A stretch of DNA of 64,000 nt from positions 1 to 64,000 of the forward strand of contig NZ_JAGGJU010000010.1 of assembly GCF_017873095.1 (NCBI RefSeq), written 5' to 3'. A model generated the notes under the pieces. It was not told where the DNA came from and made no database searches. It saw only the letters and a list, made by a program, of their open reading frames with translations. Each line of letters starts with the position of its first letter. Position 1 is the first letter of the stretch. Source of the DNA: Heterorhizobium halophytocola. Lineage in GTDB: Bacteria > Pseudomonadota > Alphaproteobacteria > Rhizobiales > Rhizobiaceae. The position numbers and the translations under genes were made by a program. Positions 1-8,813 of the stretch are shown one piece after another.

Positions 1-124
1 CTTCACCCAACACCCAACCTCACTTGCGAAGACCAGGCGAACCAGCAAACAGCCAATCCTTGAGTTGCACCAGAACCAAAGCCGTCAGCGCCAGAAGCGC
101 CGCCCCTCTCGTTCGGTGAGGCGG

Positions 125-153
125 TTTCTAAGCCCATCACTTTTCTAAGTCAA
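125..153 (-). promoter_or_regulatory. Strong sigma70 promoter with GC-rich discriminator, rRNA/tRNA type, reading out of the left edge
   Basis: On the minus strand there is a -35 TTGACT (148-153), a 17-base spacer and a -10 TAGAAA (125-130), followed at once by a CCGCC discriminator. The start of the transcript would fold into a hairpin with arms CCGCC..TC and GA..GGCGG (99-124). A near-consensus -35, ideal spacing and GC-rich discriminator are typical of stringently controlled rRNA and tRNA promoters in rhizobia. I infer that a stable-RNA operon lies just left of the window; that operon itself is not visible here. Confidence 0.5.
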
Positions 154-510
154 CAACACCAGAGGAAAAATATAGAAAAAAGTTCTAAACTGCTGAACTT
201 AAATGTATATTCCGCAATCTCACGATTCGGGGTCACGGCAGGGCGCCGGACGAAGCCCCTTTGGAGGGCGCAGGCAAGGACGCCGCCCGCGCCTCCTACA
301 GAACCTGCACCTCTATATCGGCCCCTATAGAAGGCATGCTGCCCCCTTCCCTTATATTATTCACATTCTCCTGCTCTAGAGGGGGTGCATCGCTTCGCCG
401 AATTGACAGGCTCCCGGCCCTCAGGCAGAAGTTTTGATCTGCCAGCCGGCACGAGAGATGCCGCAAGAAGACCTATAAGGGCGACAGACAGGGTGATAAC
501 CGACCGCAAG
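154..510. other. Intergenic leader between the outward promoter and the M23 peptidase gene
   Basis: This stretch begins A/T-rich (about 150-230) and then becomes G/C-rich. It must hold the promoter of the M23 peptidase gene, but I see no convincing -35/-10 pair. An in-frame GTG at 385 would add 42 residues to the peptidase. That extension is Arg/Pro-rich and lacks features of a real N terminus, so I treat it as untranslated leader. Confidence 0.5.
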
Positions 511-2439
511 ATGATCAAGTCGCTTGGCGACGACGCACCGATCCTGGCCGATGGCCGTCGGGCGCCGGATCGGCGCGAGATCTCCCTGCGCTGGCTGTCG
601 GGGACCTTCCTGACCGGCGTCACCTCTTGCGCGCTGATGGGCGTTGCCCTGTTTGCCGCACTGGACGGCCGCCAGCAGCTGGCCATTCCGGCGGAGGCCT
701 ATGCCCTGGCCAGAGACGATAGCAACCCGGGCGATGACGATGTCACGCGCGGATCGCGGGTCGCGGCCCCCAAGATCGCCGCGCGGGCGGTCGACAAGGT
801 GATCATGGAAGTGCCGACCGTCATCCGCGAGGGGGAGCGCGAGGTCGTGCGCCGGCAGCCGTTTTCCCATGTGAAGATGATGCTGGCCGCGGCCTATTCC
901 GTGCAGGAGCGCTATCCGCCCTTCGACCCGCTGACGATCTTTGCCGCCGGCGACGGGGCCGACGTGCCGGTCGAGCGCGCCGGCGCCATCTATGATTCCG
1001 ACGTCGAGTCCGAAGTCAGCCTGAAGACCATTCCCTTTCCGACCAGCCATAATGCGCTGCCCTTTGCCGGATCCATGACCTATGACGAGGTCGAGGAGAA
1101 TGTCCGCTCGAACGGCTCGGTGCTGACCTCCGGCGACACGCAGGTCTCGGCCCTCTATTATATCGACCCGCAGCGCTTTGCCGATGATGACGGCGACATC
1201 GACATTACCCCGAACGGTCTGTCGGCGCGGGTGATCGAACAGAACATGAGCGTTTCGACCGCCGAAATGCCCGATCCGACCAAGCCGGAATATGCCGACG
1301 ACATCATTCCCGTGCGCCGCCCGCAGACGATTTCGGCGGCGATGAGCGCGTCCGGCTATGACAAGGAAGGCGCGACGGATGTCGAGAACGCGCTGAACGA
1401 GAAGCTTGGCAGCAAGGACCTGTCGCCCGGCGACGTGCTCCGGATCGGCATCCTGCAGGCCGGCGACATGGCGCAGATCGTGCGCATCAGCCTCTACCGC
1501 CATCAGCGGCACATCCTGACGCTGGCGGTCAACGACCGGCACAAGCTGGTGATCGGCGACGAGCCGCCGATGCTCGACGCGATCGCCAGCGCCTTCGACG
1601 CGGATACGCCGACCATCAGTGCCAGCCGCGATCTGCCGGATGTCTATGACGGCATCTACCGCGCCGCCCTCTCCTATGGCATGACCAAGGAGATGACCGC
1701 CCTGGTGATCAAGCTTCTGGCGGCCAATGTCGACTTCCAGGCATCGCTGAAACCGACCGACACGCTGGAGGCCTTCTTCTCGGTGGCCGGCGAGGACGGC
1801 AAGGCGACGCAGGATTCCGAACTGCTCTATGTGCGCGCCCGCTTCGGCGATACGGTCACCACCTTCTATCGCTACCAGAATCCGGACGACAACACGGTCG
1901 ATTACTTCGACGAGAACGGCAAGAGCATTCGCCAGTTCCTGCTCAGAAGCCCCGTGCCCGGCGCCCGGCTGACGTCCGGCTTCGGCATGCGCCGTCACCC
2001 GATCCTCGGCTATGCCCGCATGCACACGGGCACCGACTGGGCCGCGCCGATCGGCACGCCGATCATCTGCTCCGGCGACGGCGTCGTGGAAAAGGCCGGA
2101 TGGTCGAACGGCTACGGCAATCAGATCATCGTCAAGCATGCCAATGGCTACGAGAGTTCGTACAACCACCAGAGTGCCTTCGCCAAGGGCATCCGCGCCG
2201 GGGTCAAGGTGCGCCAGGGCCAGGTGATCGGCTTTGTCGGCTCGACCGGCGGCTCGACCGGTCCGCATCTGCATTACGAGCTGATCGTCAACGGCACCAA
2301 GGTCGATGCGATGAAGGTGCGCCTGCCCGGCGGCAAGTCGCTGAAGGGCACGGCCCTTGCCCGTTTCGAGGACGAGCGCAAGCGGATCGACACCCTGCTG
2401 CACAAGCAGCCGAGCGATGAAGTCGCCAGCAGCAACTGA
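511..2439 (+). CDS. Membrane-anchored M23 family metallopeptidase (LytM/gametolysin type)
   Basis: This 642-residue protein is a predicted zinc endopeptidase that cuts peptide cross-links of the cell wall from the periplasmic side. A cytoplasmic N terminus of about 30 residues is followed by one membrane segment (about 30-55, TGVTSCALMGVALFAAL). A long linker contains a region similar to OapA/LysM-like peptidoglycan-binding modules (about 330-400). The M23 domain lies at the C terminus: HTGTD (His505, Asp509) and HLHYE (His586, His588) supply the zinc ligands and catalytic histidine, so the domain looks active. I chose ATG 511 over the upstream in-frame GTG at 385 because the sequence from MIKSLGDD onward looks like the usual rhizobial N terminus. 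A hairpin terminator follows at 2509-2544. Confidence 0.85.
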   Translation: MIKSLGDDAPILADGRRAPDRREISLRWLSGTFLTGVTSCALMGVALFAALDGRQQLAIPAEAYALARDDSNPGDDDVTRGSRVAAPKIAARAVDKVIMEVPTVIREGEREVVRRQPFSHVKMMLAAAYSVQERYPPFDPLTIFAAGDGADVPVERAGAIYDSDVESEVSLKTIPFPTSHNALPFAGSMTYDEVEENVRSNGSVLTSGDTQVSALYYIDPQRFADDDGDIDITPNGLSARVIEQNMSVSTAEMPDPTKPEYADDIIPVRRPQTISAAMSASGYDKEGATDVENALNEKLGSKDLSPGDVLRIGILQAGDMAQIVRISLYRHQRHILTLAVNDRHKLVIGDEPPMLDAIASAFDADTPTISASRDLPDVYDGIYRAALSYGMTKEMTALVIKLLAANVDFQASLKPTDTLEAFFSVAGEDGKATQDSELLYVRARFGDTVTTFYRYQNPDDNTVDYFDENGKSIRQFLLRSPVPGARLTSGFGMRRHPILGYARMHTGTDWAAPIGTPIICSGDGVVEKAGWSNGYGNQIIVKHANGYESSYNHQSAFAKGIRAGVKVRQGQVIGFVGSTGGSTGPHLHYELIVNGTKVDAMKVRLPGGKSLKGTALARFEDERKRIDTLLHKQPSDEVASSN

Positions 2440-2508
2440 GGGCCTTCGGCTCTTCGCCCCCGGCGGTTTCCCACCCGCCCCCTTCGAAAATAATCTCCTG
2501 AACGCCGA

Positions 2509-2544
2509 AAAGCCGCCCCGGATGGGAGCGGCTTCTCGTTTTTT
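2509..2544 (+). terminator. Rho-independent terminator after the M23 gene
   Basis: Stem AAGCCGC / GCGGCTT (2510-2516 with 2528-2534) is extended by partly paired flanks and followed by a run of six T at 2539-2544. It ends + strand transcription of the peptidase gene and lies just beyond the stop of convergent clpB. Confidence 0.8.
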
Positions 2545-2559
2545 CCAGGCCTTACCGGA

Positions 2560-5163
2560 TCAGGCGGCGGCGCTGACCGTCTGCTTCGTGCGGAACAGCA
2601 GCCGGTCGGAACCGGCTTCGACGACGACAGTCGATCCATCCGGGATCGAGCCCGCCAGAATCTGCTCGGCCAGCGGGTCCTGGACATAGCGCTGGATCAC
2701 CCGCTTCAGCGGACGGGCGCCATAGACCGGATCATATCCCTTGTCGGCCAGCCACTGGCGGGCATCCGCACCGAGCTCGATGGCGATCTTGCGCTCGGCC
2801 AGAAGTGCCAGCAGGCCCTTCATCTGGATATCGACGATCGCCCCCATTTCCGTCCGCTGCAGGCGGTGGAAGAGGATGATGTCGTCGACGCGGTTGAGGA
2901 ATTCCGGCCGGAACGCGACCTTCACCACATCCATGACCTGACCGCGCACGCTGTCGACATCCTCGCCTTCGCCGAGATTGGTCAAGTATTCGGCCCCCAG
3001 ATTGGAGGTCATGATGATGATCGTGTTCTTGAAATCGACCGTGCGGCCCTGACCATCGGTCAGACGTCCGTCATCGAGCACCTGCAGGAGCACGTTGAAG
3101 ACATCCGGATGGGCCTTTTCGATCTCGTCGAACAGCACGACCTGATACGGCTTGCGGCGGACGGATTCGGTCAACGCGCCGCCCTCCTCGTAGCCGACAT
3201 AGCCGGGAGGCGCCCCGATCAGACGGGCGACCGAATGCTTCTCCATGTATTCCGACATGTCGAGGCGGACCATCGCCGTATCGTCATCGAACAGGAAGCG
3301 CGCCAAGGCCTTGGTAAGTTCGGTCTTGCCGACGCCCGTCGGTCCGAGGAAGATGAACGAGCCGATCGGCCGGTTCGGATCCTGCAGGCCGGCGCGCGAA
3401 CGGCGCACCGCACGCGAGACCGCCTGCACGGCATCGCCCTGCCCGACCACCTGGCGTGCGAGATCGTCTTCCATCCTGAGCAGCTTTTCCCGTTCGCCTT
3501 CCAGCATCTTGTCGACCGGAATGCCGGTCCAGCGGGAGACGATATGGGCGATGCTGTCGGGGGTCACGACCTCCTGCACCATGGTATCCAGATCGGCGCC
3601 GTCCTGGGCCTCGGCTTCGCTCAGCTGCTTCTCGAGCTTTGGAATGACGCCATAGGTCAGCTCACCGGCGCGCTGGAACTCGCCACCGCGCTGGGCGATT
3701 GCCAGTTCGTTGCGGGCGTCGTCCAGCTGTTTCTTCAGGTCGGCGGCAAGCCCAAGCTTCTGCTTTTCCGCCTGCCAGCGGGCGGTCAGCGCGTCGGCCT
3801 CTTCCTCGAGCGACACGAGTTCGGTCTCGAGCTTCTTCAGCCGGTCGGCCGAGGACGGATCGGTTTCCTTCTTCAAGGCTTCCCGCTCGATCTTCAGCTG
3901 GATGACGCGCCGGTCGAGCTCGTCCAGTTCTTCCGGTTTGCTGTCGACCTGCATGCGCAGGCGCGAAGCGGCCTCGTCCATCAGGTCGATGGCCTTGTCC
4001 GGCAGGAAGCGGTCGGTGATGTAGCGGTTCGACAAGGTCGCGGCGGCGACGATGGCCGAATCCGAGATCCGCACCTTGTGGTGCTGCTCGTATTTTTCCT
4101 TCAGGCCGCGCAGGATCGAGACCGTGTCCTCGACGGTCGGTTCGCTGACCATGACCGGCTGGAAACGCCGGGCAAGGGCCGCATCCTTTTCGACATGTTT
4201 GCGGTATTCGTCGAGCGTGGTCGCACCGACGCAGTGCAGTTCGCCACGCGCAAGCGCCGGCTTCAGAAGGTTCGATGCATCCATCGCGCCATCGGCCTTG
4301 CCGGCGCCGACCAGCGTGTGCATCTCGTCGATGAACAGGATGATCTCGCCGTTCTCGGACTGCACTTCGTTGAGGACCGCCTTCAGACGCTCTTCGAATT
4401 CGCCGCGATATTTCGCCCCGGCAATCAGCGCGCCCATGTCGAGCGCCATCAGCTTCTTGTCCTTCAGGCTCTCGGGCACGTCGCCGTCGACGATGCGCAG
4501 TGCCAGGCCCTCGGCGATCGCCGTCTTGCCGACGCCGGGCTCACCGATCAGTACGGGATTGTTCTTGGTGCGGCGCGACAGCACCTGGATCGTGCGGCGA
4601 ATTTCGTCGTCACGGCCGATCACCGGATCGAGCCGGCCCTGACGGGCTTCTTCGGTCAGGTCGCGGGCATATTTCTTCAACGCGTCGAAACCTTCCTCGG
4701 CATTGGCGCTGTCGGCGGTGCGGCCCTTGCGCACGTCGTTGATCACCTGGTTGAGGCCCTGCGCCGTGACGCCGGCCTTTTTCAAGGTTGCGGACGTGGA
4801 CGCCGATGTCTCGACGGCGAGGGCCAGGAGCAGGCGCTCGACGGTGACGAAGCTGTCACCGGCCTTCTTGGCGGCGTCTTCGGCGGTCGAGAAGACCTTG
4901 GCGAGAGGCTGGGAGAGGTAGACCTGCCCGTTGCCGCCCGTCACTTTCGGCAGCTTGGCAAGCACGGCGTCATTGGCAAGGCGAGCCGCCTTGGCGTCGC
5001 CGCCGGCGCGCGCAATCAGCGACGCCGCCATGCCCTGGTCGTCGTCGAGCAGCACCTTCAGCACATGTTCGGCAGCGAATTGCTGATGCCCTTCCGACAG
5101 GGCATAGGTTTGCGCCGACTGCAGAAACCCGCGGACGCGCTCGGAATATTTGTCGATGTTCAT
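2560..5163 (-). CDS. clpB: ATP-dependent chaperone ClpB (protein disaggregase)
   Basis: ClpB is a hexameric AAA+ machine that, with DnaK, pulls proteins out of aggregates in the cytoplasm. The 867 residues match the family's usual length. The order is: N domain (1-145), first nucleotide-binding domain with Walker A GEPGVGKT (207-214), the coiled-coil middle domain (about 400-520) that distinguishes ClpB from ClpA, and a second nucleotide-binding domain with GPTGVGKT (about 605-615). Arginine-finger regions and the small C-terminal domain are present. ATG 5163 is preceded by a good ribosome site (AGGAG). The gene stands alone and converges on the M23 gene. Expression is probably heat-induced; a possible sigma32-like site is listed separately. 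Confidence 0.97.
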   Translation of the reverse strand: MNIDKYSERVRGFLQSAQTYALSEGHQQFAAEHVLKVLLDDDQGMAASLIARAGGDAKAARLANDAVLAKLPKVTGGNGQVYLSQPLAKVFSTAEDAAKKAGDSFVTVERLLLALAVETSASTSATLKKAGVTAQGLNQVINDVRKGRTADSANAEEGFDALKKYARDLTEEARQGRLDPVIGRDDEIRRTIQVLSRRTKNNPVLIGEPGVGKTAIAEGLALRIVDGDVPESLKDKKLMALDMGALIAGAKYRGEFEERLKAVLNEVQSENGEIILFIDEMHTLVGAGKADGAMDASNLLKPALARGELHCVGATTLDEYRKHVEKDAALARRFQPVMVSEPTVEDTVSILRGLKEKYEQHHKVRISDSAIVAAATLSNRYITDRFLPDKAIDLMDEAASRLRMQVDSKPEELDELDRRVIQLKIEREALKKETDPSSADRLKKLETELVSLEEEADALTARWQAEKQKLGLAADLKKQLDDARNELAIAQRGGEFQRAGELTYGVIPKLEKQLSEAEAQDGADLDTMVQEVVTPDSIAHIVSRWTGIPVDKMLEGEREKLLRMEDDLARQVVGQGDAVQAVSRAVRRSRAGLQDPNRPIGSFIFLGPTGVGKTELTKALARFLFDDDTAMVRLDMSEYMEKHSVARLIGAPPGYVGYEEGGALTESVRRKPYQVVLFDEIEKAHPDVFNVLLQVLDDGRLTDGQGRTVDFKNTIIIMTSNLGAEYLTNLGEGEDVDSVRGQVMDVVKVAFRPEFLNRVDDIILFHRLQRTEMGAIVDIQMKGLLALLAERKIAIELGADARQWLADKGYDPVYGARPLKRVIQRYVQDPLAEQILAGSIPDGSTVVVEAGSDRLLFRTKQTVSAAA

Positions 5164-5213
5164 GTCTGTCTCCTATGTCCGTCCCGCCCGCATTCGGCAC
5201 AGGACGACGAGTT

Positions 5214-5238
5214 GAGAATGGCTCCCCCGAGAGGCAAG
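5214..5238 (-). promoter_or_regulatory. Possible heat-shock (sigma32-like) promoter of clpB
   Basis: On the minus strand, CTTG (5235-5238) and CCATTCTC (5214-5221) are separated by 13 bases and lie about 50-75 bases upstream of the clpB start. The elements resemble the RpoH half-sites CTTG and CC(C)ATnT, but the spacing is shorter than the alphaproteobacterial average. It is a weak call, supported mainly by its position in front of a classic heat-shock gene. Confidence 0.3.
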
Positions 5239-5591
5239 CCCCCAGAACCAGTGGTTCCGTTGCGCTGGATATGGGAGCAAATTTGCCGTGTTTAAAGAGC
5301 CTGTTGCGGCAATTTTGATCGATCCGGGGCGCCAAGCGGATGATCTCGATCAAGCCGCTTCGGGTATTGACGGAAGGCCGGGGCCAGCCGCGTGGCGCGG
5401 GCAGCGCGACCCTCGTTTTTGCCGTCCCTTGTCTGCGCTGCCGACGGCTTCGGCGTTTCACATTCCGTGCCCTGATCGGGCTGCGCTGCCAGCAAACAGC
5501 AAGGTGCCGCCGTCCACCCACGACAAAACCCCGGCCGTGCCAGAGACCCTCCGGTGGATGCTGCCAGTTCTGTTGTCTCCCTTGCGCGAGA

Positions 5592-5656
5592 CGGACGGGG
5601 CGCCTTCGGCTGCCGCGTTAAGTAATTAAATAAGACACCCGCAGGCGCCCCGTTCG
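5592..5656. repeat. Inverted repeat with A/T-rich centre
   Basis: Arms CGGACGGGGCGCC (5592-5604) and GGCGCCCCGTTCG (5644-5656) pair at 12 of 13 positions and enclose 39 bases that include the A/T-rich stretch TTAAGTAATTAAATAAG. The layout could be a long hairpin in RNA or a protein-binding palindrome. No matching second copy was found in the window. Confidence 0.6.
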
Positions 5657-5658
5657 GT

Positions 5659-5782
5659 GTTCTTGTGCCGGTGCTGTGCGATCCCTCTGCGCGGATCCGA
5701 TGCCTTTTCCAGGGACGGTGCTCATCGGGGCGCTACCCCCTTGGGACGTGTCAGGTCCGGCACCGCGAAAGCCGGGAAGAAC
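5659..5782. ncRNA. Candidate structured RNA element (strand uncertain)
   Basis: Two adjacent segments, GTTCTT and GTGCCGG (5659-5671), find exact complements about 90 bases later as CCGGCAC (5757-5763) and AAGAAC (5777-5782). Inside are further stems: GATCC with GGATC, CGATG with CATCG, and GGGG with CCCC. The CCGGC arm can instead pair with GCCGG at 5771-5775, giving two mutually exclusive folds. There is no reading frame across it. I could not match it to a known family (SRP RNA, RNase P RNA, tmRNA, cobalamin, TPP and FMN riboswitches were considered by eye), so this is a structural suggestion only. Confidence 0.3.
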
Positions 5783-6353
5783 CCGACAGTCACCGGTCAT
5801 GTCATGTGTGCCCCACAGGCACGCCCCGCCTGCAGTCAGGCGAGAGGGAGATCCGTCATCACGCGGCCCCTGGCATCGCGGTCCACGTCATCGACCACGC
5901 CCCCAGGGCACCGGCCCCACCTCGCCGGCGACGTTCACCGGTGTATCCGAGGGCGGGACGGGTTGAGTGTGGCACGGGGTCGGAGGGTGGGGAAAACGGG
6001 GGCGGTTTTTTTGTGGGGGCCGGGTTGGTGGGGTGCGGTTGATGGGAGGCTTGGGGGCAGGTTTTGGCTGCGTGCGGGGAGGAGGAGGCTGTGGCTGGGG
6101 GTGGGGACGCCGGCGGGTGATGCGATGGCTTCGGCAAAGGCCAGCATCTTGATCCCACAATGCTTTCGACGATGAACGCCATCAGCCGCGCTGAACGTGA
6201 ACGGGTGCGGCGTGGTTCTGTCCCGGCTTGCGGTGAAACGATCCCGGCAGCGAGCGGAGAGCGAGGAAAAATCGCTGTCACCGAGATTTTTCGGCTTTGA
6301 TTTTCCCCGTCGTCGTCGCCTGTGGCATGGCGCCCGCGGCTGGCGCGACATAA

Positions 6354-6374
6354 CCCTCCCCCTTCAGGGGAGGG
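6354..6374. repeat. GC-rich palindromic repeat, copy 1
   Basis: CCCTCCCC and GGGGAGGG form a perfect 8-base stem around a 5-base loop. The palindrome is followed by a GGAG..GGTGGGG tail similar to that of copy 2. It belongs to the CTCCCC / GGGGAG type of intergenic palindrome common in rhizobial genomes. Confidence 0.6.
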
Positions 6375-6462
6375 GAGGAGCAGCGACGGGGTGGGGACTT
6401 GGGTTCGGCAAATGCAGAACGATGAGTTGTCTCGAGAGTGCTGCAGCAAAGACCCCTCCCCA

Positions 6463-6487
6463 GCTCTCCCCACAAGGGGGAGGGAGC
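6463..6487. repeat. GC-rich palindromic repeat, copy 2
   Basis: GCTCTCCCC and GGGGGAGGGAGC form an imperfect stem around ACAA. It lies about 90 bases from copy 1, is also followed by a GGTGGGG-rich tail, and is probably a second member of the same repeat family. Confidence 0.55.
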
Positions 6488-6760
6488 GCGTCGGTGGGTG
6501 GGGGTGGGGCGCGGATTATTTCTGGGGCGTTTGCCGGTCAAGCCCGAGCGTGCCGAGGGCGGAGGGTGGACGACGTCAGGTATCGGGACGGATCACAGGC
6601 AGTACGGCGCATCCCGCCCGAGAAGCTGGCGGCGGCGCTTTAACGCCTGAAGTGCAGGCTCGGTGCGGACCTGTCGGTCCTGCCTGACGGGACAGATAAC
6701 AAGGCGCTCGCGCGCACCGACCGGCGCGGGGCCCAGCCTCGAGACCGAATGGTCTCAAAC

Positions 6761-6793
6761 GAAAAACCCCCTCCGTCCGATGGACGAAGGGGG
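6761..6793 (-). terminator. Rho-independent terminator of the DUF4167 gene
   Basis: Read on the minus strand, CCCCCTTCGTCC pairs with GGACGGAGGGGG around a 3-base loop and runs into TTTTTC. It lies 26 bases downstream of the stop codon at 6819. Confidence 0.85.
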
Positions 6794-6818
6794 CGATCGA
6801 TCGCGGCGGGTGGCCGGA

Positions 6819-7604
6819 TTATTCGTTGGCGGCCGCAAGGGCCGGAGCCGAACCGCCGCGCGGACGCTTGGCGGGCTTGGCTGCGCTTTCGTCCTTGGCG
6901 GCTGCCGGTTCGGCCGGCGCTTCCGGAGCAGATTCCGCTGCGGCAGGGGCGCCATCGGATTCGCCTTCGGCCGAAGCGTTGCGGCGCGGCTGGCGGCGCG
7001 GGCGCTGGGCGCTGCGACGACGCGGCTTGCCCTCGTCCTTGCCTTCGCCCTGCGCACCGTCATTGTCGACGGCTGCCGTCACTTCGGCAGGCATGCCCTC
7101 AATGTCGGGCTGCGGGCCGCTGCCGGCAATTTCGCTCTGCGCCGGCTGCGCCGGCTGCCGGTTTTCGCGTTGCGGCTGGGGCTGATGCTGCGGCTGATTT
7201 TGCGGCTGGGAACGCTGCTGCTGCGGCGCTGCGGCCATCGGCTGATCGTCGAAGTCGCCATCCTCGTCGCGATCGGACGCGTCGTTGCGTTCCTCGCGCT
7301 GGTAGCGCTCCTGCATCTGCGCCTGCGCTGCCGCGATGATGCGGTTATAGTGCTCGGCATGCTGCAGGTAGTTTTCTGCGATGACCCGGTCACCGGAACT
7401 TTGCGCATCGCGGCCCAGAGCACCATATTTCTCAGCGATATGCTGGGCAGTGCCACGAATTTTTACGTCCGGACCAGAGCTGTCATAGGTGCGGGAAAGC
7501 GGATTGACGCCCTTCCGGTTGAAGTTGCCACCGCCGCCGCCGCCGTTGTTGTTATTGTTGTTATTACGCCCGCGACCACGCTTGTTTTGCTGTCCTGGCC
7601 TCAT
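6819..7604 (-). CDS. DUF4167 domain-containing protein, likely nucleic-acid associated
   Basis: A 261-residue protein of a family found almost only in Alphaproteobacteria; its biochemical role is not established. It opens with a basic stretch followed by a run of seven Asn and six Gly (about 14-26), reminiscent of RGG/low-complexity RNA-binding tails. The conserved DUF4167 core (about 30-100) follows, with LSRTYDSSGPDVKIRG and AQHIAEKY. The rest is low complexity: Gln/Pro-rich in the middle, then Ala/Glu/Lys/Arg-rich with RRRSAQRPRRQPRR. Such composition points to a disordered protein that may bind RNA or DNA. ATG 7604 has an AGGTGA-type ribosome site. It is a single gene with its own terminator, separated from prmC by 342 bases. 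Confidence 0.85.
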   Translation of the reverse strand: MRPGQQNKRGRGRNNNNNNNGGGGGGNFNRKGVNPLSRTYDSSGPDVKIRGTAQHIAEKYGALGRDAQSSGDRVIAENYLQHAEHYNRIIAAAQAQMQERYQREERNDASDRDEDGDFDDQPMAAAPQQQRSQPQNQPQHQPQPQRENRQPAQPAQSEIAGSGPQPDIEGMPAEVTAAVDNDGAQGEGKDEGKPRRRSAQRPRRQPRRNASAEGESDGAPAAAESAPEAPAEPAAAKDESAAKPAKRPRGGSAPALAAANE

Positions 7605-7946
7605 TGATCACTCACCTGGATTCTCTTTTCGGGATTTTTTGACATGGCGCTTCGCGGTCCGAATTGTCAGGACCAAGGTTCCGCCTGCCGCGGGCAAACT
7701 GCGCCATTGCTTCATGCTGCCGCTGATGAAAGTCAAATAAACTGATCACGCATCGAGTTTGGTTTGCTTCGCAACGCTCGTTGATCGATTGTCGAAATCG
7801 AAGTCTAGTCAGACCCGGACGAATCTAAAAATTCGTCGCCTGCTGCCCGGTGCGTGATCGCAACCTATCGCTCTTCCTCCGCAAAACCAAGCATTTTCTT
7901 TAAGCCTGTAAAATAACCTGTGCGACTGCAGCATTTTGCCGCTTCG
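7605..7946. other. Intergenic leader upstream of the DUF4167 gene, with nested palindromes
   Basis: There is no gene here. A perfect hairpin, GACGAAT / ATTCGTC with a 6-base loop (7818-7837), sits inside a wider inverted repeat, TGATCACGCA (7743-7752) with TGCGTGATCG (7851-7860), matching at 9 of 10 positions. The region presumably contains the promoter of the DUF4167 gene and may carry a leader structure. Confidence 0.5.
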
Positions 7947-8813
7947 TCAGCGGCTGAACAGCAGAGCCCGGTCGTTTCCGCCGAAATCGCTGCGCGCCTC
8001 AATCAGCCGGAAGCCAGCCTCGGCAAACAACGTCTCGACCTGTCGTTTCTGGTCGTATCCGATTTCGACGGCGATCAGACCGTCGGCCTCCAGATATGCA
8101 TCGGCATGTCCGGCGATCGCGCGATAGGCATCCAGCCCATCCGGACCACCGTCGAGCGCCAGTTTCGGATCGAAGAGCCGCACTTCCGGTGCGAGAGAAT
8201 CGATCACATTTGCAAGGATATAAGGCGGATTTGAAACAATGATGTCAAATCGGCCATCCACAGCATCGAACCATCGGCTGAGAAGCGGTGTAACGCGGGC
8301 CGCTAACCCGAGCCTTGCGGCATTTTCGCCGGCCGTTGCAAGCGCGCCCGGCGACAGGTCGGTGAGCGTCGCCTCGGCCTCGGCCACCTCGTGCAGCAGC
8401 GAAAGCCCGATTGCGCCGGTCCCCGTGCCGAGATCGATGAGCCGCACGCGGCCCTTGGCGGCAGCCATCGCGCGCAGATGCGGCAACAGCATGTCGATCA
8501 GCGTTTCGGTGTCTGGGCGCGGCTCCAGCGTGTCGGGCGAGAGCGTGAGATCGATGCCGTAGAACGCCCGGCTGCCGAGAATGCGATGGACGGGTTCGCG
8601 CGACATCCGACGTTCGATCGCCGAATGGACCCGGTGAACGACCTCGTCGCCGACGGGTTCCTCGCCCGACAGCAGCAGTTCGGCGCGGTTCTTGCCGAGC
8701 AGGCCGCAAAGCAGCGTGGTAGCGTCGGTCGCGGGATCATCGAGACCGGCTTCGCGAAAATGATGGCGCGCCCATCGCACCAGCCCGGCCACGGTCTGCG
8801 GCGCGGCGCTCAT
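7947..8813 (-). CDS. prmC: Peptide chain release factor N5-glutamine methyltransferase PrmC (HemK)
   Basis: PrmC uses S-adenosylmethionine to methylate the glutamine of the GGQ motif in release factors, which is needed for efficient termination. The 288 residues show the family layout: a helical N-terminal domain (1-90), then a Rossmann methyltransferase with the SAM-binding [12 protein letters not shown] (about 125-137) and the catalytic NPPY (SNPPYI, about 195). Its ATG overlaps the prfA stop codon (ATGA, 8810-8813), so it is translationally coupled to the gene for its own substrate. It is the last gene of the ptsP-prfA-prmC run. Confidence 0.95.
   Translation of the reverse strand: MSAAPQTVAGLVRWARHHFREAGLDDPATDATTLLCGLLGKNRAELLLSGEEPVGDEVVHRVHSAIERRMSREPVHRILGSRAFYGIDLTLSPDTLEPRPDTETLIDMLLPHLRAMAAAKGRVRLIDLGTGTGAIGLSLLHEVAEAEATLTDLSPGALATAGENAARLGLAARVTPLLSRWFDAVDGRFDIIVSNPPYILANVIDSLAPEVRLFDPKLALDGGPDGLDAYRAIAGHADAYLEADGLIAVEIGYDQKRQVETLFAEAGFRLIEARSDFGGNDRALLFSR

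Larger units (their letters stand above)
5239..6760. other. Long non-coding gap between clpB and the DUF4167 gene
   Basis: About 1.5 kb lacks any convincing gene on either strand. The open frames are Pro-, Arg- or Gly-rich with no recognisable domain, and several overlap on both strands. The gap holds an inverted repeat (5592-5656), a possible structured RNA (5659-5782), a run of G-rich tracts (about 5940-6120) with repeated GTGGGG motifs, and two GC palindromes of a kind scattered in rhizobial intergenic DNA (6354-6374 and 6463-6487). It looks like a place where repeats and perhaps small RNAs have accumulated. Confidence 0.6.

Noticed and set aside
3..137. 44-codon frame on the minus strand at the left edge
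   Set aside because: It begins inside the spacer of the outward promoter, so it could not be fully transcribed from it; more likely stable-RNA leader.
421..2403. 660-codon open frame antisense to the M23 peptidase gene
   Set aside because: The + strand has zinc-site motifs and a signal-anchor; this frame has neither.
2866..5295. 809-codon open frame antisense to clpB
   Set aside because: Shadow of ClpB; no start signal or family features.
5749..5782. TCAGGTCCGG, resembling the core of signal recognition particle RNA
   Set aside because: The invariant GGAAGCAGCC half does not follow, so this is not an SRP RNA.
6172..6300. 42-codon frame on the + strand with ordinary-looking composition
   Set aside because: No ribosome-binding site or known family; too short to support without conservation data.
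5657..6473. Several 60-200-codon frames on both strands in the gap upstream of clpB
   Set aside because: They are Pro/Arg- or Gly-rich by-products of C- and G-rich DNA, overlap one another on both strands, and lack ribosome sites.
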